A stretch of DNA of 56,760 bases from Zhongshania aliphaticivorans (GTDB lineage: Bacteria > Pseudomonadota > Gammaproteobacteria > Pseudomonadales > Spongiibacteraceae). The stretch lies in the NCBI RefSeq assembly GCF_902705855.1, contig NZ_CACSIJ010000013.1, positions 442,208-498,967 of the forward strand, written 5' to 3'. Shown piece after piece: positions 1 to 9,409 of the stretch (positions within the stretch are counted from its first letter, which is position 1; every line of letters begins with the position of its first letter). Under the pieces are notes generated by a model. That model saw only the letters and a program-made list of their open reading frames with translations. It was not told where the DNA came from and did not search any database. The position numbers and the translations under genes were made by a program.

Positions 1-1
1 G

Positions 2-1096
2 GTGTTATCCGTCATGAACGGTTTCGACCGTGAAATGCGAAATCGCATTTTGGCCTTGGTGCCGCATATCACCTTGCAGCCGTGGTCGACTCAAGAAATC
101 GATTGGCAGCAATTGCAGAAAGATGTTGAAGCGCATTCTCGGGTGGTGGCCACGGCGCCTTTTGTACAGGGCAACGCAATGCTAATTAAAGGTGGGGCGG
201 TAGAGCCAAGTATTTTTTATGGCGTAGATCCGGTTGCGGAAAAGCGGGTGTCACGTATTCAAGAATACGTCGATCTTGATATTTTACAGCCGGGTGCCGC
301 GGGCGTGATTCTCGGCAAGGCCTTGGCGGATAGACTAAAGGTGGATGTCGCTGACCGCGTTACATTAGGGGTTCCCCAAGCCGAGGGTCGCCAAAATGTC
401 CGTTTTGTGCAAATGACGGTGGCGGCTGTGGTGGCAACCGGCACAGAATTAGACCAACAACTTATGCTAATGCATATTGATCAGGCGCGCGCATTATTTA
501 CCGAGGCGCCGCCGGTGTCATTGCGGGTTTCGGTTGATGATGTTTTTGCCGCACCGCAAATTGCGTGGGAATTGGCGTCGGTTCACGGTAGAGACTATTT
601 GTTAAAAGACTGGAGTCAGCAATTTGGCAATATGTATCACGCCATTCAAATGTCGCGGAAATTGGTGGTGATCATGTTGTTGGCGGTTGTCGCTGTGGCG
701 GTTTTTAATGTGGTGTCGACCCTTGTCATGGTGGTGAATGATAAGCGCGCAGATATTGGTATTTTGCGCAGCCAAGGTGCTAGCCAAGGTGACATTTTGC
801 GAATATTTTTGACCTATGGCGCCGTTATAGGTGCTGTTGGCGCGTCTGCTGGCGGTGTTATTGGCGTACTGCTAGCGTTGGGGGTGAGTGATTTAGTGGC
901 GGGGGTAGAGAATCTGTTTGGCTTGAAATTATTGCAGAGCGACGTCTATCCAATAAATTATTTGCCCTCAGATGTGCGGATACCTGATGTTGTGATGGTG
1001 TGCGCTACCGCCTATGTGATGAGTTTATTGGCAACCATATACCCTGCTTGGCGGGCATCGCGAATGGCGCCGGCCGAGGCCTTGCGTAGTAGTTGA
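2..1096 (+). CDS. LolC/LolE-family lipoprotein-release permease, 5' partial
   Basis: This is the C-terminal 364 residues of an inner-membrane subunit of the Lol ABC transporter, which extracts lipoproteins from the inner membrane and passes them to LolA. The reading frame is open at the left edge, so the first GTG is internal: the opening LSVMNGFDREMRNRIL matches the region just after the first membrane helix of the family. A periplasmic domain follows, then three hydrophobic segments (around residues 220-245, 270-295 and 328-350). The end, SRMAPAEALRSS, is the typical LolC/E terminus. LolC and LolE cannot be separated from this fragment. It lies upstream of DUF2062 and comEC, as in Pseudomonas. 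Confidence 0.9.
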   Translation: MLSVMNGFDREMRNRILALVPHITLQPWSTQEIDWQQLQKDVEAHSRVVATAPFVQGNAMLIKGGAVEPSIFYGVDPVAEKRVSRIQEYVDLDILQPGAAGVILGKALADRLKVDVADRVTLGVPQAEGRQNVRFVQMTVAAVVATGTELDQQLMLMHIDQARALFTEAPPVSLRVSVDDVFAAPQIAWELASVHGRDYLLKDWSQQFGNMYHAIQMSRKLVVIMLLAVVAVAVFNVVSTLVMVVNDKRADIGILRSQGASQGDILRIFLTYGAVIGAVGASAGGVIGVLLALGVSDLVAGVENLFGLKLLQSDVYPINYLPSDVRIPDVVMVCATAYVMSLLATIYPAWRASRMAPAEALRSS

Positions 1097-1132
1097 GTTG
1101 GAGGGTTGAAAGCGTTGTTATGAAGACAGGGG

Positions 1133-1657
1133 TTAGTGTTTAGCGAGACGGGATTCTTGGCGTTTTCTCCAGCGACGTACGACATGAACTCGCCAAAGAA
1201 TATGAATGCTTGCCGCACCAACAAGACCTGATAGCAGGCCTGTCAGGAAACAGCCTAATACGAGAGGGCGCCACAGATAGGTGAACTCTTCGGCAAGCCA
1301 CGCCCATGACAGCTCAAAATGAAATGAGTTGGGTGGGATTCCCATCGCCATCGCACCTAATTTATAGGTAAAGTAAAAGATGGCTGGCATGGTGACCGGG
1401 TTGGTAATCCACACCAGCATGACGGAGATAGGCAGGTTGGCGCGAAAAACAATTGCTGCGAGGGCCGCGAGAAGCATTTGGGTTGGGATTGGCACAAAAG
1501 CAATGAACAGCCCAAGAAAAAACGCCACGGTGACCGAGCGTCGGTTTAGGTGCCAAAGATTTGGGTCGTGCAGCAGACTGCCAAAAATACGAACCGAGGG
1601 GTGCTCGCGCATTTTTTCGGGCGTTGGAAGCCAACGTTTAAATAGTTTACGAGCCAT
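1133..1657 (-). CDS. DUF2062 membrane protein
   Basis: This 174-residue protein has a basic N-terminus (MARKLFKRWLPTPEKMREH) and three hydrophobic stretches at about residues 40-65, 75-100 and 125-150. The first contains FFLGLFIAFVPIPTQM, the recognisable DUF2062 signature with prolines inside the helix. Its function is unknown; it is an integral inner-membrane protein. It converges on the lolC/E gene and diverges from comEC, the position of the Pseudomonas orthologue. The ATG at 1657 gives the usual family N-terminus. Confidence 0.85.
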   Translation of the reverse strand: MARKLFKRWLPTPEKMREHPSVRIFGSLLHDPNLWHLNRRSVTVAFFLGLFIAFVPIPTQMLLAALAAIVFRANLPISVMLVWITNPVTMPAIFYFTYKLGAMAMGIPPNSFHFELSWAWLAEEFTYLWRPLVLGCFLTGLLSGLVGAASIHILWRVHVVRRWRKRQESRLAKH

Positions 1658-1763
1658 CCGCTCAATTCTAATTTACGATTGTGACAGATAAAAACTACCG
1701 AGCCGCAGACCGGTAATATACGGGCGGCGGCCATTATGCACGGTTCTACTGGGGTACTCCAGC

Positions 1764-4121
1764 ATGTTGTCATGGATGACGGCAGCGATAGTCGGTTTTT
1801 TTGCGATTGCCTTCGCGCCAGCGTTACCTAGCTATATTTTACTGGTCTCAATGCTGGGGCTAGCTTTCTCGTTGTATCTATCTTGGCGCTCACCGTACAG
1901 CCGTGCAATCTTGGCTTTTGTGCTGGCGTTAATCTATGCCGGATTGTACGGACACTGGCGGGTGGCTTTGTTATTGCCTACGCATTTAAGTGGTAGCGAT
2001 TTCTTGGCGACCGTTGAAGTTCGTACCGCTCCTGAAGAGCGCTCAGGCTTTAGTCGCTATTATCGTTTTGATGCCAATGTCAGTGCGCTCAGCTGCACTA
2101 ATGAGGTGTTGAGTAACTACTGCGACCCCTCATTGTCATTTTTAAATCATAGGTTGATCCAGTTGAATTGGTACGCTGATTCGCCGCCAGAGCTGGGTCA
2201 AGTCTTTACAGCAACTCTGCGTTTGCGGCAGCCGCACGGTTACCAGTCGCCAGGGGCCTTTGACTATGGCCGATGGATGTTTGCTAGTGGCTATTCTGCG
2301 AATGGTCATGTGCTAAATCCAGGGCAGGTGGAGTATCTTGGCCAAGAGAGTAGTTTGTCATTCAACAACTTTCGTCAGCAGCTAATTACTGGGCTTAGTG
2401 ATCGGCTAGCCACCTACCAACATGGCAGTATTATGCGGGCGCTATTGTTTGCCGATCGCGACGGTATTGATCGTGAGCAGTGGCAGGTATTTTCGCGTAC
2501 TGGCACCAGTCACCTTATGGCAATATCGGGTATGCATATTGGTATTGTGTTGGCGTGGGGTTTTTTATTAGGTCGCGGTGTTGGATTACTACTTCCTGGG
2601 GGCAATAGCCTATTTACCGGTGCAGGTATTGCCTTGGTATTTGCCTTTATTTATGCGGCGTTGGCGGGCTTCTCGGTGCCTACACAGCGGGCTTTAATAA
2701 TGGCTGCTGTGGCTTTGTTGGCTTTTTGTTTTCGTCGCAACAATTCGATGTGGCAAGCCTATGCCACTGCCATGCTGTTGGTTTTGTCAGTAGACCCATT
2801 AGCCCCACATCGGGCGGGGTTCTCCCTGTCATTTGCTGCTGTTGGGGTGCTGTTGTTTGCGTTTCAAGGACGGCGGCACGGCCACGCTGTGTGGGGAGTA
2901 TTTCAATCACAATGGGTGGTGTTGTTAGGTTTGATCCCGCTGTTGATGATGTGGGGCTACGGATTGAGTCCAGTTAGTTTCCCCGTCAATTTAATTGCGA
3001 TTCCCTTAGTGACGCTACTGGTGCTTCCGCTGTTATTCTGCGGATTGATATTGATTGGCGTCGCCCCCTCCTTAGCGAATATGAGTTGGCATGCGGCTGA
3101 CCTGCTAATTGATGTTTTGCTACGCGTTCTTGCATGGTCTGCGCAGCTGTTGCCACAAATTGTTATTCCTAGTTCACTCGCAGTTTTACTGTTGGCTAGT
3201 GCAGCTATCTTGTTACTGATGCTGCCTCGGGGTGTGCCAGCTAAGTATTTGGCTGCCATACCTTTATTGACGATAGTTTTTTCTCCAGCTCCTCGACCTA
3301 CGCTGGGTTCTGCATGGGTCACTGTGCTGGATGTGGGGCAAGGGTTGGCTGTATTTGTGCAAACACATTCTAACGCGCTGTTATACGACGTAGGCCCAGA
3401 TTTTAGTAGCGGCTTCAATACCGCTGATGCTGTTGTTATACCGGCATTGCGGAGCTTTGGTGTTGATCGGTTGGGGATGTTGATTTTAAGCCACGCAGAT
3501 AAAGACCATGCAGGCGCCGCACCGGCGTTATTAAAACAAATCGACACGGATGAGTTGGTATTGGGTGAATCAGTAAGCAACATAGTAATACCGTCTTCCC
3601 TCTGTGATAGCCCCCGTAATTGGGCTTGGGATGGCGTTCAGTTTGAGTTTCTGGCGTCTGATCGTGGCGAATTTACTGGAAATAATACCTCCTGCGTATT
3701 GAAGGTAAGTGTTGGCGGAGCGTCAGTGTTGTTAACTGGCGATATTGAAACTGATATTGAGCGTCAGTTGCTGGCAGGCCGACATGATTTAAGCGCAGCG
3801 TTGCTCATTGCGCCTCATCATGGCAGCAACACCTCATCGAGCGCGGAATTTATTAGCGCCGTGTTACCTGAGTACGTGGTCTTTTCAGCGGGGACGGATA
3901 ATCACTATGGGCATCCTGCGCTAAAGGTAATGCAGCGCTACGATAAAATCGGCGCCCGATGTTGGAATACAGCCTACCATGGCAGTATTCAATTCCAGAT
4001 CACGGAATCGTCGGTAGTCGCGCAAAAAAACTGGGGCGGTCGGCGTTATTATTGGCAATCAGAGCGTAATTCCTCGAAATCTGGCCATGAAATCTGCAGC
4101 AATTTGCATTCCGGGCGCTGA
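1764..4121 (+). CDS. comEC: ComEC/Rec2 DNA-uptake channel protein
   Basis: This 785-residue protein is the inner-membrane channel that brings single-stranded DNA into the cytoplasm during natural transformation. The order is N-terminal membrane helices, a DUF4131-like extracellular domain, the Competence domain with SHLMAISGMHIGIVLAWG near residue 250, many further helices, and a C-terminal metallo-beta-lactamase domain. That domain begins at VTVLDVGQGLAVFV (about 517) and holds SHADKDHAGAA (about 575) and APHHGSN, metal-site and active-site motifs. The length is typical and no break is seen. It leads the exbB-exbD-msbA-lpxK block. Confidence 0.95.
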   Translation: MLSWMTAAIVGFFAIAFAPALPSYILLVSMLGLAFSLYLSWRSPYSRAILAFVLALIYAGLYGHWRVALLLPTHLSGSDFLATVEVRTAPEERSGFSRYYRFDANVSALSCTNEVLSNYCDPSLSFLNHRLIQLNWYADSPPELGQVFTATLRLRQPHGYQSPGAFDYGRWMFASGYSANGHVLNPGQVEYLGQESSLSFNNFRQQLITGLSDRLATYQHGSIMRALLFADRDGIDREQWQVFSRTGTSHLMAISGMHIGIVLAWGFLLGRGVGLLLPGGNSLFTGAGIALVFAFIYAALAGFSVPTQRALIMAAVALLAFCFRRNNSMWQAYATAMLLVLSVDPLAPHRAGFSLSFAAVGVLLFAFQGRRHGHAVWGVFQSQWVVLLGLIPLLMMWGYGLSPVSFPVNLIAIPLVTLLVLPLLFCGLILIGVAPSLANMSWHAADLLIDVLLRVLAWSAQLLPQIVIPSSLAVLLLASAAILLLMLPRGVPAKYLAAIPLLTIVFSPAPRPTLGSAWVTVLDVGQGLAVFVQTHSNALLYDVGPDFSSGFNTADAVVIPALRSFGVDRLGMLILSHADKDHAGAAPALLKQIDTDELVLGESVSNIVIPSSLCDSPRNWAWDGVQFEFLASDRGEFTGNNTSCVLKVSVGGASVLLTGDIETDIERQLLAGRHDLSAALLIAPHHGSNTSSSAEFISAVLPEYVVFSAGTDNHYGHPALKVMQRYDKIGARCWNTAYHGSIQFQITESSVVAQKNWGGRRYYWQSERNSSKSGHEICSNLHSGR

Positions 4122-4185
4122 TTCGCTTCTTACCCTAGCATTCCCTACGTATAATGCACCCACATAAAAATTGAAGGGACTGAAT

Positions 4186-4824
4186 GTGCTGGAATTGGTG
4201 AAAGCCGGCGGCTGGCTAATGCTGCCCATTATCATGTCATCTATTATTGCGCTGGCTATCTGTGTAGAGCGTTTTCTTAAACTCAATCCCGATAAAGTTG
4301 CCCCCCGCGGTTTATTGAATCAAGTTTGGGCTTGGTTGCAAAATAAGCAGCTCGATGCCGAAAAATTACGGGAATTACGGCGCGGTTCACCTCTGGCGCG
4401 AATTCTGGCGGCGGGCTTGGCCAACGCTAAACACGGCCGTGAAATCATGAAGGAGAGCATTGAAGATACCGCCTCCCACATTATTCATGATTTAGAGCGC
4501 TATCTTAATGCCCTCGGCACCATCGCGGCGGTGGCGCCTTTACTCGGCTTACTTGGCACGGTGCTAGGAATGATTCGGGTATTTACCGAAATCATGGTGC
4601 AGGGCACCGGCAATGCGGGTGTGCTAGCGGGAGGGATATCAGAGGCATTGATCACAACGGCCTCGGGGTTGTGTGTGGCCATTCCGGCCCTCGTTATGCA
4701 TCGTTATTTTTTGCGCCGGATTGACGAAATTGTCGTCACAATGGAACAAGACGCTATTAAACTGATCAACGCCATGCATGGTGAAGTGCAGATTAAAGAC
4801 GCTTCGGCTGGTAAATCGTCGTGA
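4186..4824 (+). CDS. exbB: MotA/TolQ/ExbB proton-channel protein
   Basis: This 212-residue inner-membrane protein uses the proton gradient with ExbD to energise a TonB-like partner. Three hydrophobic helices are visible: near the N-terminus (WLMLPIIMSSIIALAI), in the middle (LGTIAAVAPLLGLLGTVLGMI) and at GGISEALITTASGLCVAIPALVM. The conserved GLLGTVLGM motif identifies the family. The GTG at 4186 is preferred because GAAGGGA at 4172-4178 is well placed; an in-frame TTG at 4171 would overlap that site. The stop overlaps exbD by 4 bp. The comEC-linked position matches Pseudomonas. Confidence 0.9.
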   Translation: MLELVKAGGWLMLPIIMSSIIALAICVERFLKLNPDKVAPRGLLNQVWAWLQNKQLDAEKLRELRRGSPLARILAAGLANAKHGREIMKESIEDTASHIIHDLERYLNALGTIAAVAPLLGLLGTVLGMIRVFTEIMVQGTGNAGVLAGGISEALITTASGLCVAIPALVMHRYFLRRIDEIVVTMEQDAIKLINAMHGEVQIKDASAGKSS

Positions 4825-5252
4825 AATTTAAACGCCAACGTGTCGATGATGGCGGTGTAAATTTAACGCCATTGATAGATGTGGTCTTCCTGCTGCTCAT
4901 ATTTTTTATGGTATCGACCACGTTCACAAAGGAAAGTCGGCTAAATCTTGAGTTGCCCAGCGCGCAGGGTGAAGCATCGCTGCAAGAGAGTGCTGCCTTA
5001 GAGGTTGTGGTTGATGCGTTGGGGCATTACCGGGTAAATGAGCGGGCTTTGGCTCTACATACCGTTGAGGCTTTAATGAAAGCAATGGCTGACGCCGCAC
5101 AAGACAATAGTGATATTCCCGTTATTATCACTGCGGATGCAAAAAGTCCGCACCAATCTGTCATCACCGCAATGGATGCAGCCGGTAGACTCGGCTTTGC
5201 AAAACTAAGTTTAACCACCCAAGATCCAGAAACTAACTCTGCCGATCAGTAA
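4821..5252 (+). CDS. exbD: ExbD/TolR-family biopolymer transport protein
   Basis: This 143-residue protein has one N-terminal membrane helix and a periplasmic domain. The helix begins VNLTPLIDVVFLLLIFFMV, in which the Asp is the proton-carrying residue of the family. It works with ExbB to couple proton flow to motion of a TonB-type protein. It starts at GTG inside the exbB stop (GTGA overlap), which indicates translational coupling. No tonB is present in the window, so the partner must be elsewhere. Confidence 0.92.
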   Translation: MKFKRQRVDDGGVNLTPLIDVVFLLLIFFMVSTTFTKESRLNLELPSAQGEASLQESAALEVVVDALGHYRVNERALALHTVEALMKAMADAAQDNSDIPVIITADAKSPHQSVITAMDAAGRLGFAKLSLTTQDPETNSADQ

Positions 5253-5281
5253 TTAATTTGCATCAGGATACACCTAGCGTT

Positions 5282-7084
5282 ATGAGTAATAATCAGTCGG
5301 ATCTCGCGATATATGGACGACTACTAAAGTATGTGTTGCCGATGTGGGCAATGTTTTTATTCAGTGTGCTGGGGTTTTCGGTTTTTTCCGGCGTGCAGGT
5401 ATTACTCGCAGATATGATGCAGCTTATTGTCGACTATATTGGTGGCAATATGGTTAAGGGTGATGGCGGTTTGTCCGCTAAAGTCATGTGGGCCTTGGGC
5501 GGTGACGGTTTTGTGATAAGCGATGCGCGGCTGTGGATTGTAATCATGATGGTCATCCTCGGTGTTGTACGTGGCCTTGGCTATTTTGCTGGTAATTATT
5601 TCATCGCGATTGTCTCCCACAGTTTGGTACACAATCTGCGCTGCGAGCTTTTTCAAAAAATGCTTCATATGCCAAGCTCGTATTACGACCATAATTCTAG
5701 TGGCATGATGATTTCTAAAATCACCTTCAACGTTGAGCAGGTTACTGGCGCGGCGGTAAATGCCACCAAGGTGGTGTTGCGGGAAGGTACGTTTGCTATC
5801 GGGCTTATTATCTTTTTGCTGTATGCCAACTGGAAACTCACGATGGTGTTTTTCCTCGCCTTACCTATGATTGCAGTGACCGTGTACTGGGTAGGTAAGC
5901 GCTTTCGCAAGATTAGTAAAAGCATTCAAAATGCAATGGGCGAAGTTAATCAGGTTACCAATGAATCTATTAGCGCCTACCGAGAAATTCGCCTCTATGA
6001 CGGTGTGAGCTATGAGAAAAAGCGCTTCGACGACGCGAGCCGCCGCAACCGCAGCCGGAATATTAAAATGGCGTTTTACAATGCCATTAGTCCCTCGGTT
6101 ATCCAGTTTCCCGTGGTTCTGGCTACTGGTGTCCTTGTTTGGATCGCCCTCGGCTTGGGTGGGGAAATGTCTCCTGGGGCTTTTGTTGCCTATTTATCAG
6201 CGGCCTTGTTTCTTCCCAAGCCGATGCGTCAACTTGCTGACGTAAGTAGCACTATTCAAAAAGGCTTGGCAGCGGCGCAGGATATTTTTGAATTTATTGA
6301 TGCCGACCAAGAAAAAGATACTGGCACCTACGTCAGCGAAAAGACCAAGGGCGATATTGAAATTAAAGATCTGAGCTTTGCTTATACGGCAGGTAGCGAT
6401 AAGGTCTTACGCAATGTGAGCTTACGCGTGGGAGCAGGGCAGTCATTGGCCTTGGTGGGCTTGTCGGGTTCTGGTAAGTCGACCTTGGTTAGCCTTCTCT
6501 CTCGTTTCTATGATCATAGCGAAGGCGACATCTTGATAGATGGTGTTGATGTGCGGGAATACACCCTCGAAAATCTTCGCGACAAGATGGCTTTAGTAAC
6601 ACAGCAAGTTACGCTATTTAACGACACGGTATTTAATAATATTGCCTACGGAAAAATGGCGGGCTCAAGCCGAGAGCAAGTGCGCGCAGCGGCGGAAGCG
6701 GCACATGCTATTGAGTTTATCGATCAGCTACCAAATGGCTTTGACACCATGATTGGCGAAGATGGCGTTATGCTGTCTGGCGGCCAGCGTCAACGTTTAG
6801 CTATTGCGCGCGCCTTTTTAAAGGATGCACCGATACTGATCTTAGATGAAGCAACGTCGGCACTCGACAACCGTGCTGAAAACCATATTCAACAGGCCAT
6901 GGAAGAAGTTATGAAAGGCCGGACAACCATCGTGATAGCTCATCGGCTGTCGACTATTGAACACGCGGACAATATCGTGGTGATGGAGGCGGGGCAGGTG
7001 ATGGAGCAGGGTAATCATGCCGAGTTGCTGGCGCTGAATAAACGTTATGCCCAGCTCTACAATAAGAACTTTGAGGAGCAGTAA
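5282..7084 (+). CDS. msbA: MsbA lipid A flippase (ABC transporter)
   Basis: This 600-residue half-transporter flips lipid A-core across the inner membrane. An N-terminal ABC membrane domain with six helices (about residues 20-310) is followed by an ATPase domain. Walker A is GLSGSGKST (about 393), the signature is LSGGQRQR (about 498) and Walker B is ILILDEATSALD. The ATG at 5282 is preferred to an in-frame TTG at 5258 because MSNNQSDLAIYGRLLKYV resembles MsbA N-termini. It is followed directly by lpxK (stop TAA, then ATG), so flippase and lipid A kinase are probably made together. Confidence 0.93.
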   Translation: MSNNQSDLAIYGRLLKYVLPMWAMFLFSVLGFSVFSGVQVLLADMMQLIVDYIGGNMVKGDGGLSAKVMWALGGDGFVISDARLWIVIMMVILGVVRGLGYFAGNYFIAIVSHSLVHNLRCELFQKMLHMPSSYYDHNSSGMMISKITFNVEQVTGAAVNATKVVLREGTFAIGLIIFLLYANWKLTMVFFLALPMIAVTVYWVGKRFRKISKSIQNAMGEVNQVTNESISAYREIRLYDGVSYEKKRFDDASRRNRSRNIKMAFYNAISPSVIQFPVVLATGVLVWIALGLGGEMSPGAFVAYLSAALFLPKPMRQLADVSSTIQKGLAAAQDIFEFIDADQEKDTGTYVSEKTKGDIEIKDLSFAYTAGSDKVLRNVSLRVGAGQSLALVGLSGSGKSTLVSLLSRFYDHSEGDILIDGVDVREYTLENLRDKMALVTQQVTLFNDTVFNNIAYGKMAGSSREQVRAAAEAAHAIEFIDQLPNGFDTMIGEDGVMLSGGQRQRLAIARAFLKDAPILILDEATSALDNRAENHIQQAMEEVMKGRTTIVIAHRLSTIEHADNIVVMEAGQVMEQGNHAELLALNKRYAQLYNKNFEEQ

Positions 7085-8068
7085 ATGCCATTAGAGCAGC
7101 GGATTAACGCTGCTTGGTACGGACGCGCGCGCTGGTTGCTGCTGTTATTGCCGCTGACGTATTTGTTCCGATGTATTGCCGCATTGCGCCGCCATTTTAT
7201 TTCGCCACAGTCCTGTGGTGCGCCAGTTATTGTGGTGGGCAATATCAGTGTGGGTGGCAGTGGAAAAACACCTGCAGTATTGGCCTTGGCAGACTTCTGT
7301 CGTGATCGCGGCTACCGCGTTGGCATTGTTAGTCGCGGCTACGGCGGCCAGGCTCCGCATTATCCTTATCTTTTAGATGAAACCACCGATCCGAGTATTG
7401 GCGGTGACGAACCCTGTTTAATTGCACGTCGCAGCGGCTTGCCCGTTGCGGTGGCACCAGATCGCCTTGCGGCGGCCAAGCTCTTGGTCGAACAGCAGCA
7501 ATGCAATCTCATTATTAGTGATGATGGTTTACAGCATTACCGTTTAGCGCGTGATATAGAGGTGTTACTGATTGACGGCGAGCGCGGTTTTGGCAACGGC
7601 TTCTGTTTGCCGGTTGGCCCCTTGCGCGAGCCAATTTCTAGGGCGAATAGCGTTGACCTTACGATTATCAACGGTGGCAGCGACACTCTCGCTGGGCACA
7701 CTATGCTATTAGCTGGCGACACCGCGCGTAATTTGACGAATGGTGAGGCTCGCTTATTAAAAGACTGGCCAGCGGGCGAGCGCCGTATTCATGCAGTGGC
7801 AGGTATAGGTAACCCCACACGATTCTTTAATGCTTTGCGCAGCAAAGGCTTTGATGTGATTGAACACGCATTTGCAGATCATCAGGCGTTCAGTGCAGAA
7901 CTCGTTACATTCGCTGATTTCCATCCGGTGATCATGACCGAGAAAGATGCGGTAAAATGCGCGCAATTCAATTTAGACAATAGCTGGATGTTACCGGTAG
8001 ATGCCGACATTGATCCGGCATTTTTCGATGCGTTTTCAACATTACTTGAGCGTCTGCGCGCTTCTTGA
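7085..8068 (+). CDS. lpxK: Tetraacyldisaccharide 4'-kinase
   Basis: This 327-residue enzyme phosphorylates the 4' position of the lipid A disaccharide. There is a short hydrophobic N-terminal segment (WLLLLLPLTYLFRCIAAL) for membrane attachment, then a P-loop in VGNISVGGSGKTP (about residues 50-63). Further LpxK motifs are SRGYGG, GDEP and SDDGLQHYRL. The ATG abuts the msbA stop and has a GAGGAG ribosome site inside the msbA 3' end. The length is normal. Confidence 0.95.
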   Translation: MPLEQRINAAWYGRARWLLLLLPLTYLFRCIAALRRHFISPQSCGAPVIVVGNISVGGSGKTPAVLALADFCRDRGYRVGIVSRGYGGQAPHYPYLLDETTDPSIGGDEPCLIARRSGLPVAVAPDRLAAAKLLVEQQQCNLIISDDGLQHYRLARDIEVLLIDGERGFGNGFCLPVGPLREPISRANSVDLTIINGGSDTLAGHTMLLAGDTARNLTNGEARLLKDWPAGERRIHAVAGIGNPTRFFNALRSKGFDVIEHAFADHQAFSAELVTFADFHPVIMTEKDAVKCAQFNLDNSWMLPVDADIDPAFFDAFSTLLERLRAS

Positions 8069-8141
8069 TGTAATTCAATTTTAGTTAATTCTGCTTGCGG
8101 TAATTCACAGCGCAAAGCACGACGATTGCTTCGGAGTTTGT

Positions 8142-8933
8142 ATGTCGTATACCGTTATTATTCCCGCCCGGTTTGCCTCTAGCCGTTTGCCGGGCAAACC
8201 GCTAATGGATATTGCCGGCAAGCCTATGATTCAGCATGTGTGGGAGCGCGCGAAAGAGTCGAATGCGGCGCGGGTAGTGATTGCCACTGAGGATCAGCGG
8301 GTGTTTGACGCTTGCGAGAGTTTTGGTGCCGAAGTGGTTATGACGTTGGCAACTCATGAATCGGGTACCGACAGGCTACAAGAAGTAGTCAGCAAGCTTG
8401 GCCTGGCTGACGACGACATTGTGGTGAACGTGCAAGGGGATGAGCCGCTAATACCGCGCGAGGCCATTGCACAGGTTGCGAATAATCTCGCCCTGAACCC
8501 GCAAGCGGGAATCGCTACGCTGGGTGAGGCGATCACTGATAAAGCCACCGTCTTTAATCCCAATGCAGTAAAAGCCGTAAGTGACCTAGCGGGATTCGCC
8601 TTGTATTTTAGCCGTGCGCCGATGCCCTGGTGTAGAGACGAATGGGCTCGAGATGAATGGGCTGGCACGGAAAATAACACTGCAGATGCCTTGCCAGAAC
8701 ATGCAGGTTTTATGCGCCACATTGGCATATACGCGTATCGTGTTGGTTTTTTACATCAGTTTGTTACATGGCCAATGGGCTTGCTGGAGCGCGTTGAAAA
8801 GCTTGAGCAGCTACGCGCCATGGAAAACGGCGTTCGTATTCATATTGAGTCGGCCTGTGTAGATATCCCCGGCGGCGTCGATACCGAAGCAGATTTAAAC
8901 GCGGTGCGCGCATTGTTGGCAGGTAAAGCCTAA
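8142..8933 (+). CDS. kdsB: 3-deoxy-manno-octulosonate cytidylyltransferase
   Basis: This 263-residue enzyme makes CMP-Kdo for lipopolysaccharide core assembly. The nucleotide-binding start [16 protein letters not shown] is diagnostic, with NVQGDEP (about residues 96-102) as the metal and CTP site and a C-terminal [17 protein letters not shown] upstream of the ATG is a plausible ribosome site. It lies 73 bp after lpxK and overlaps the phosphatase gene by one base. Confidence 0.95.
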   Translation: MSYTVIIPARFASSRLPGKPLMDIAGKPMIQHVWERAKESNAARVVIATEDQRVFDACESFGAEVVMTLATHESGTDRLQEVVSKLGLADDDIVVNVQGDEPLIPREAIAQVANNLALNPQAGIATLGEAITDKATVFNPNAVKAVSDLAGFALYFSRAPMPWCRDEWARDEWAGTENNTADALPEHAGFMRHIGIYAYRVGFLHQFVTWPMGLLERVEKLEQLRAMENGVRIHIESACVDIPGGVDTEADLNAVRALLAGKA

Positions 8934-9409
8934 TGAGCACCAAAGTTCTATTCGTCTGCCTTGGCAATATTTGCCGATCACCCACGGCGCATGGCGTCTT
9001 CGAAAAACTGGTCGCAGACGCAGGACTCCAAGACAGCATACAAATTGACTCTGCAGGCACAGGTGATTGGCATATTGGCCGCGCCCCAGATGAACGTACT
9101 CTGCAGGCCGCAAGTAAGCGCGGCTATGACTTGTCGAATTTACGTGCGCGACAGGTGACAAGCGCCGATTTCCAGAATTTTGACTATGTTTTGGCCATGG
9201 ATAAAAGCAATTTAAAAGACTTACGCGCCATGACGGGAGACAAGACCAATTGCCATGTATCCCTGTTTTTAGACTTCGCTGAATCGTCGTGGAAGCGCGA
9301 AGTGCCTGATCCCTATTATGGCGGTGAAGATGGTTTTGAAACCGTACTAGAACTCGCCGAAGACGGTGCCCGTGGTTTGCTGGCGACCATTCGGAGCTCT
9401 GGCCGGTGA
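8933..9409 (+). CDS. Low-molecular-weight protein-tyrosine-phosphatase
   Basis: This 158-residue cytoplasmic phosphatase has the catalytic P-loop CLGNICRSP at residues 9-17 (nucleophile Cys9, phosphate-binding Arg15). The general-acid Asp is in VPDPYYGG near residue 124. Homologues dephosphorylate tyrosine kinases of polysaccharide export (Wzb/PtpA type), but no kinase is in the window, so the substrate is unknown. The start overlaps the kdsB stop (TAATG), and the end overlaps murB by 4 bp (GTGA). Confidence 0.93.
   Translation: MSTKVLFVCLGNICRSPTAHGVFEKLVADAGLQDSIQIDSAGTGDWHIGRAPDERTLQAASKRGYDLSNLRARQVTSADFQNFDYVLAMDKSNLKDLRAMTGDKTNCHVSLFLDFAESSWKREVPDPYYGGEDGFETVLELAEDGARGLLATIRSSGR

Noticed and set aside
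2957-3583. 208-codon minus-strand open frame inside comEC
   Set aside because: It lies wholly antisense to a clear comEC frame and has low-complexity Ser/Asn/Thr-rich composition without family motifs.
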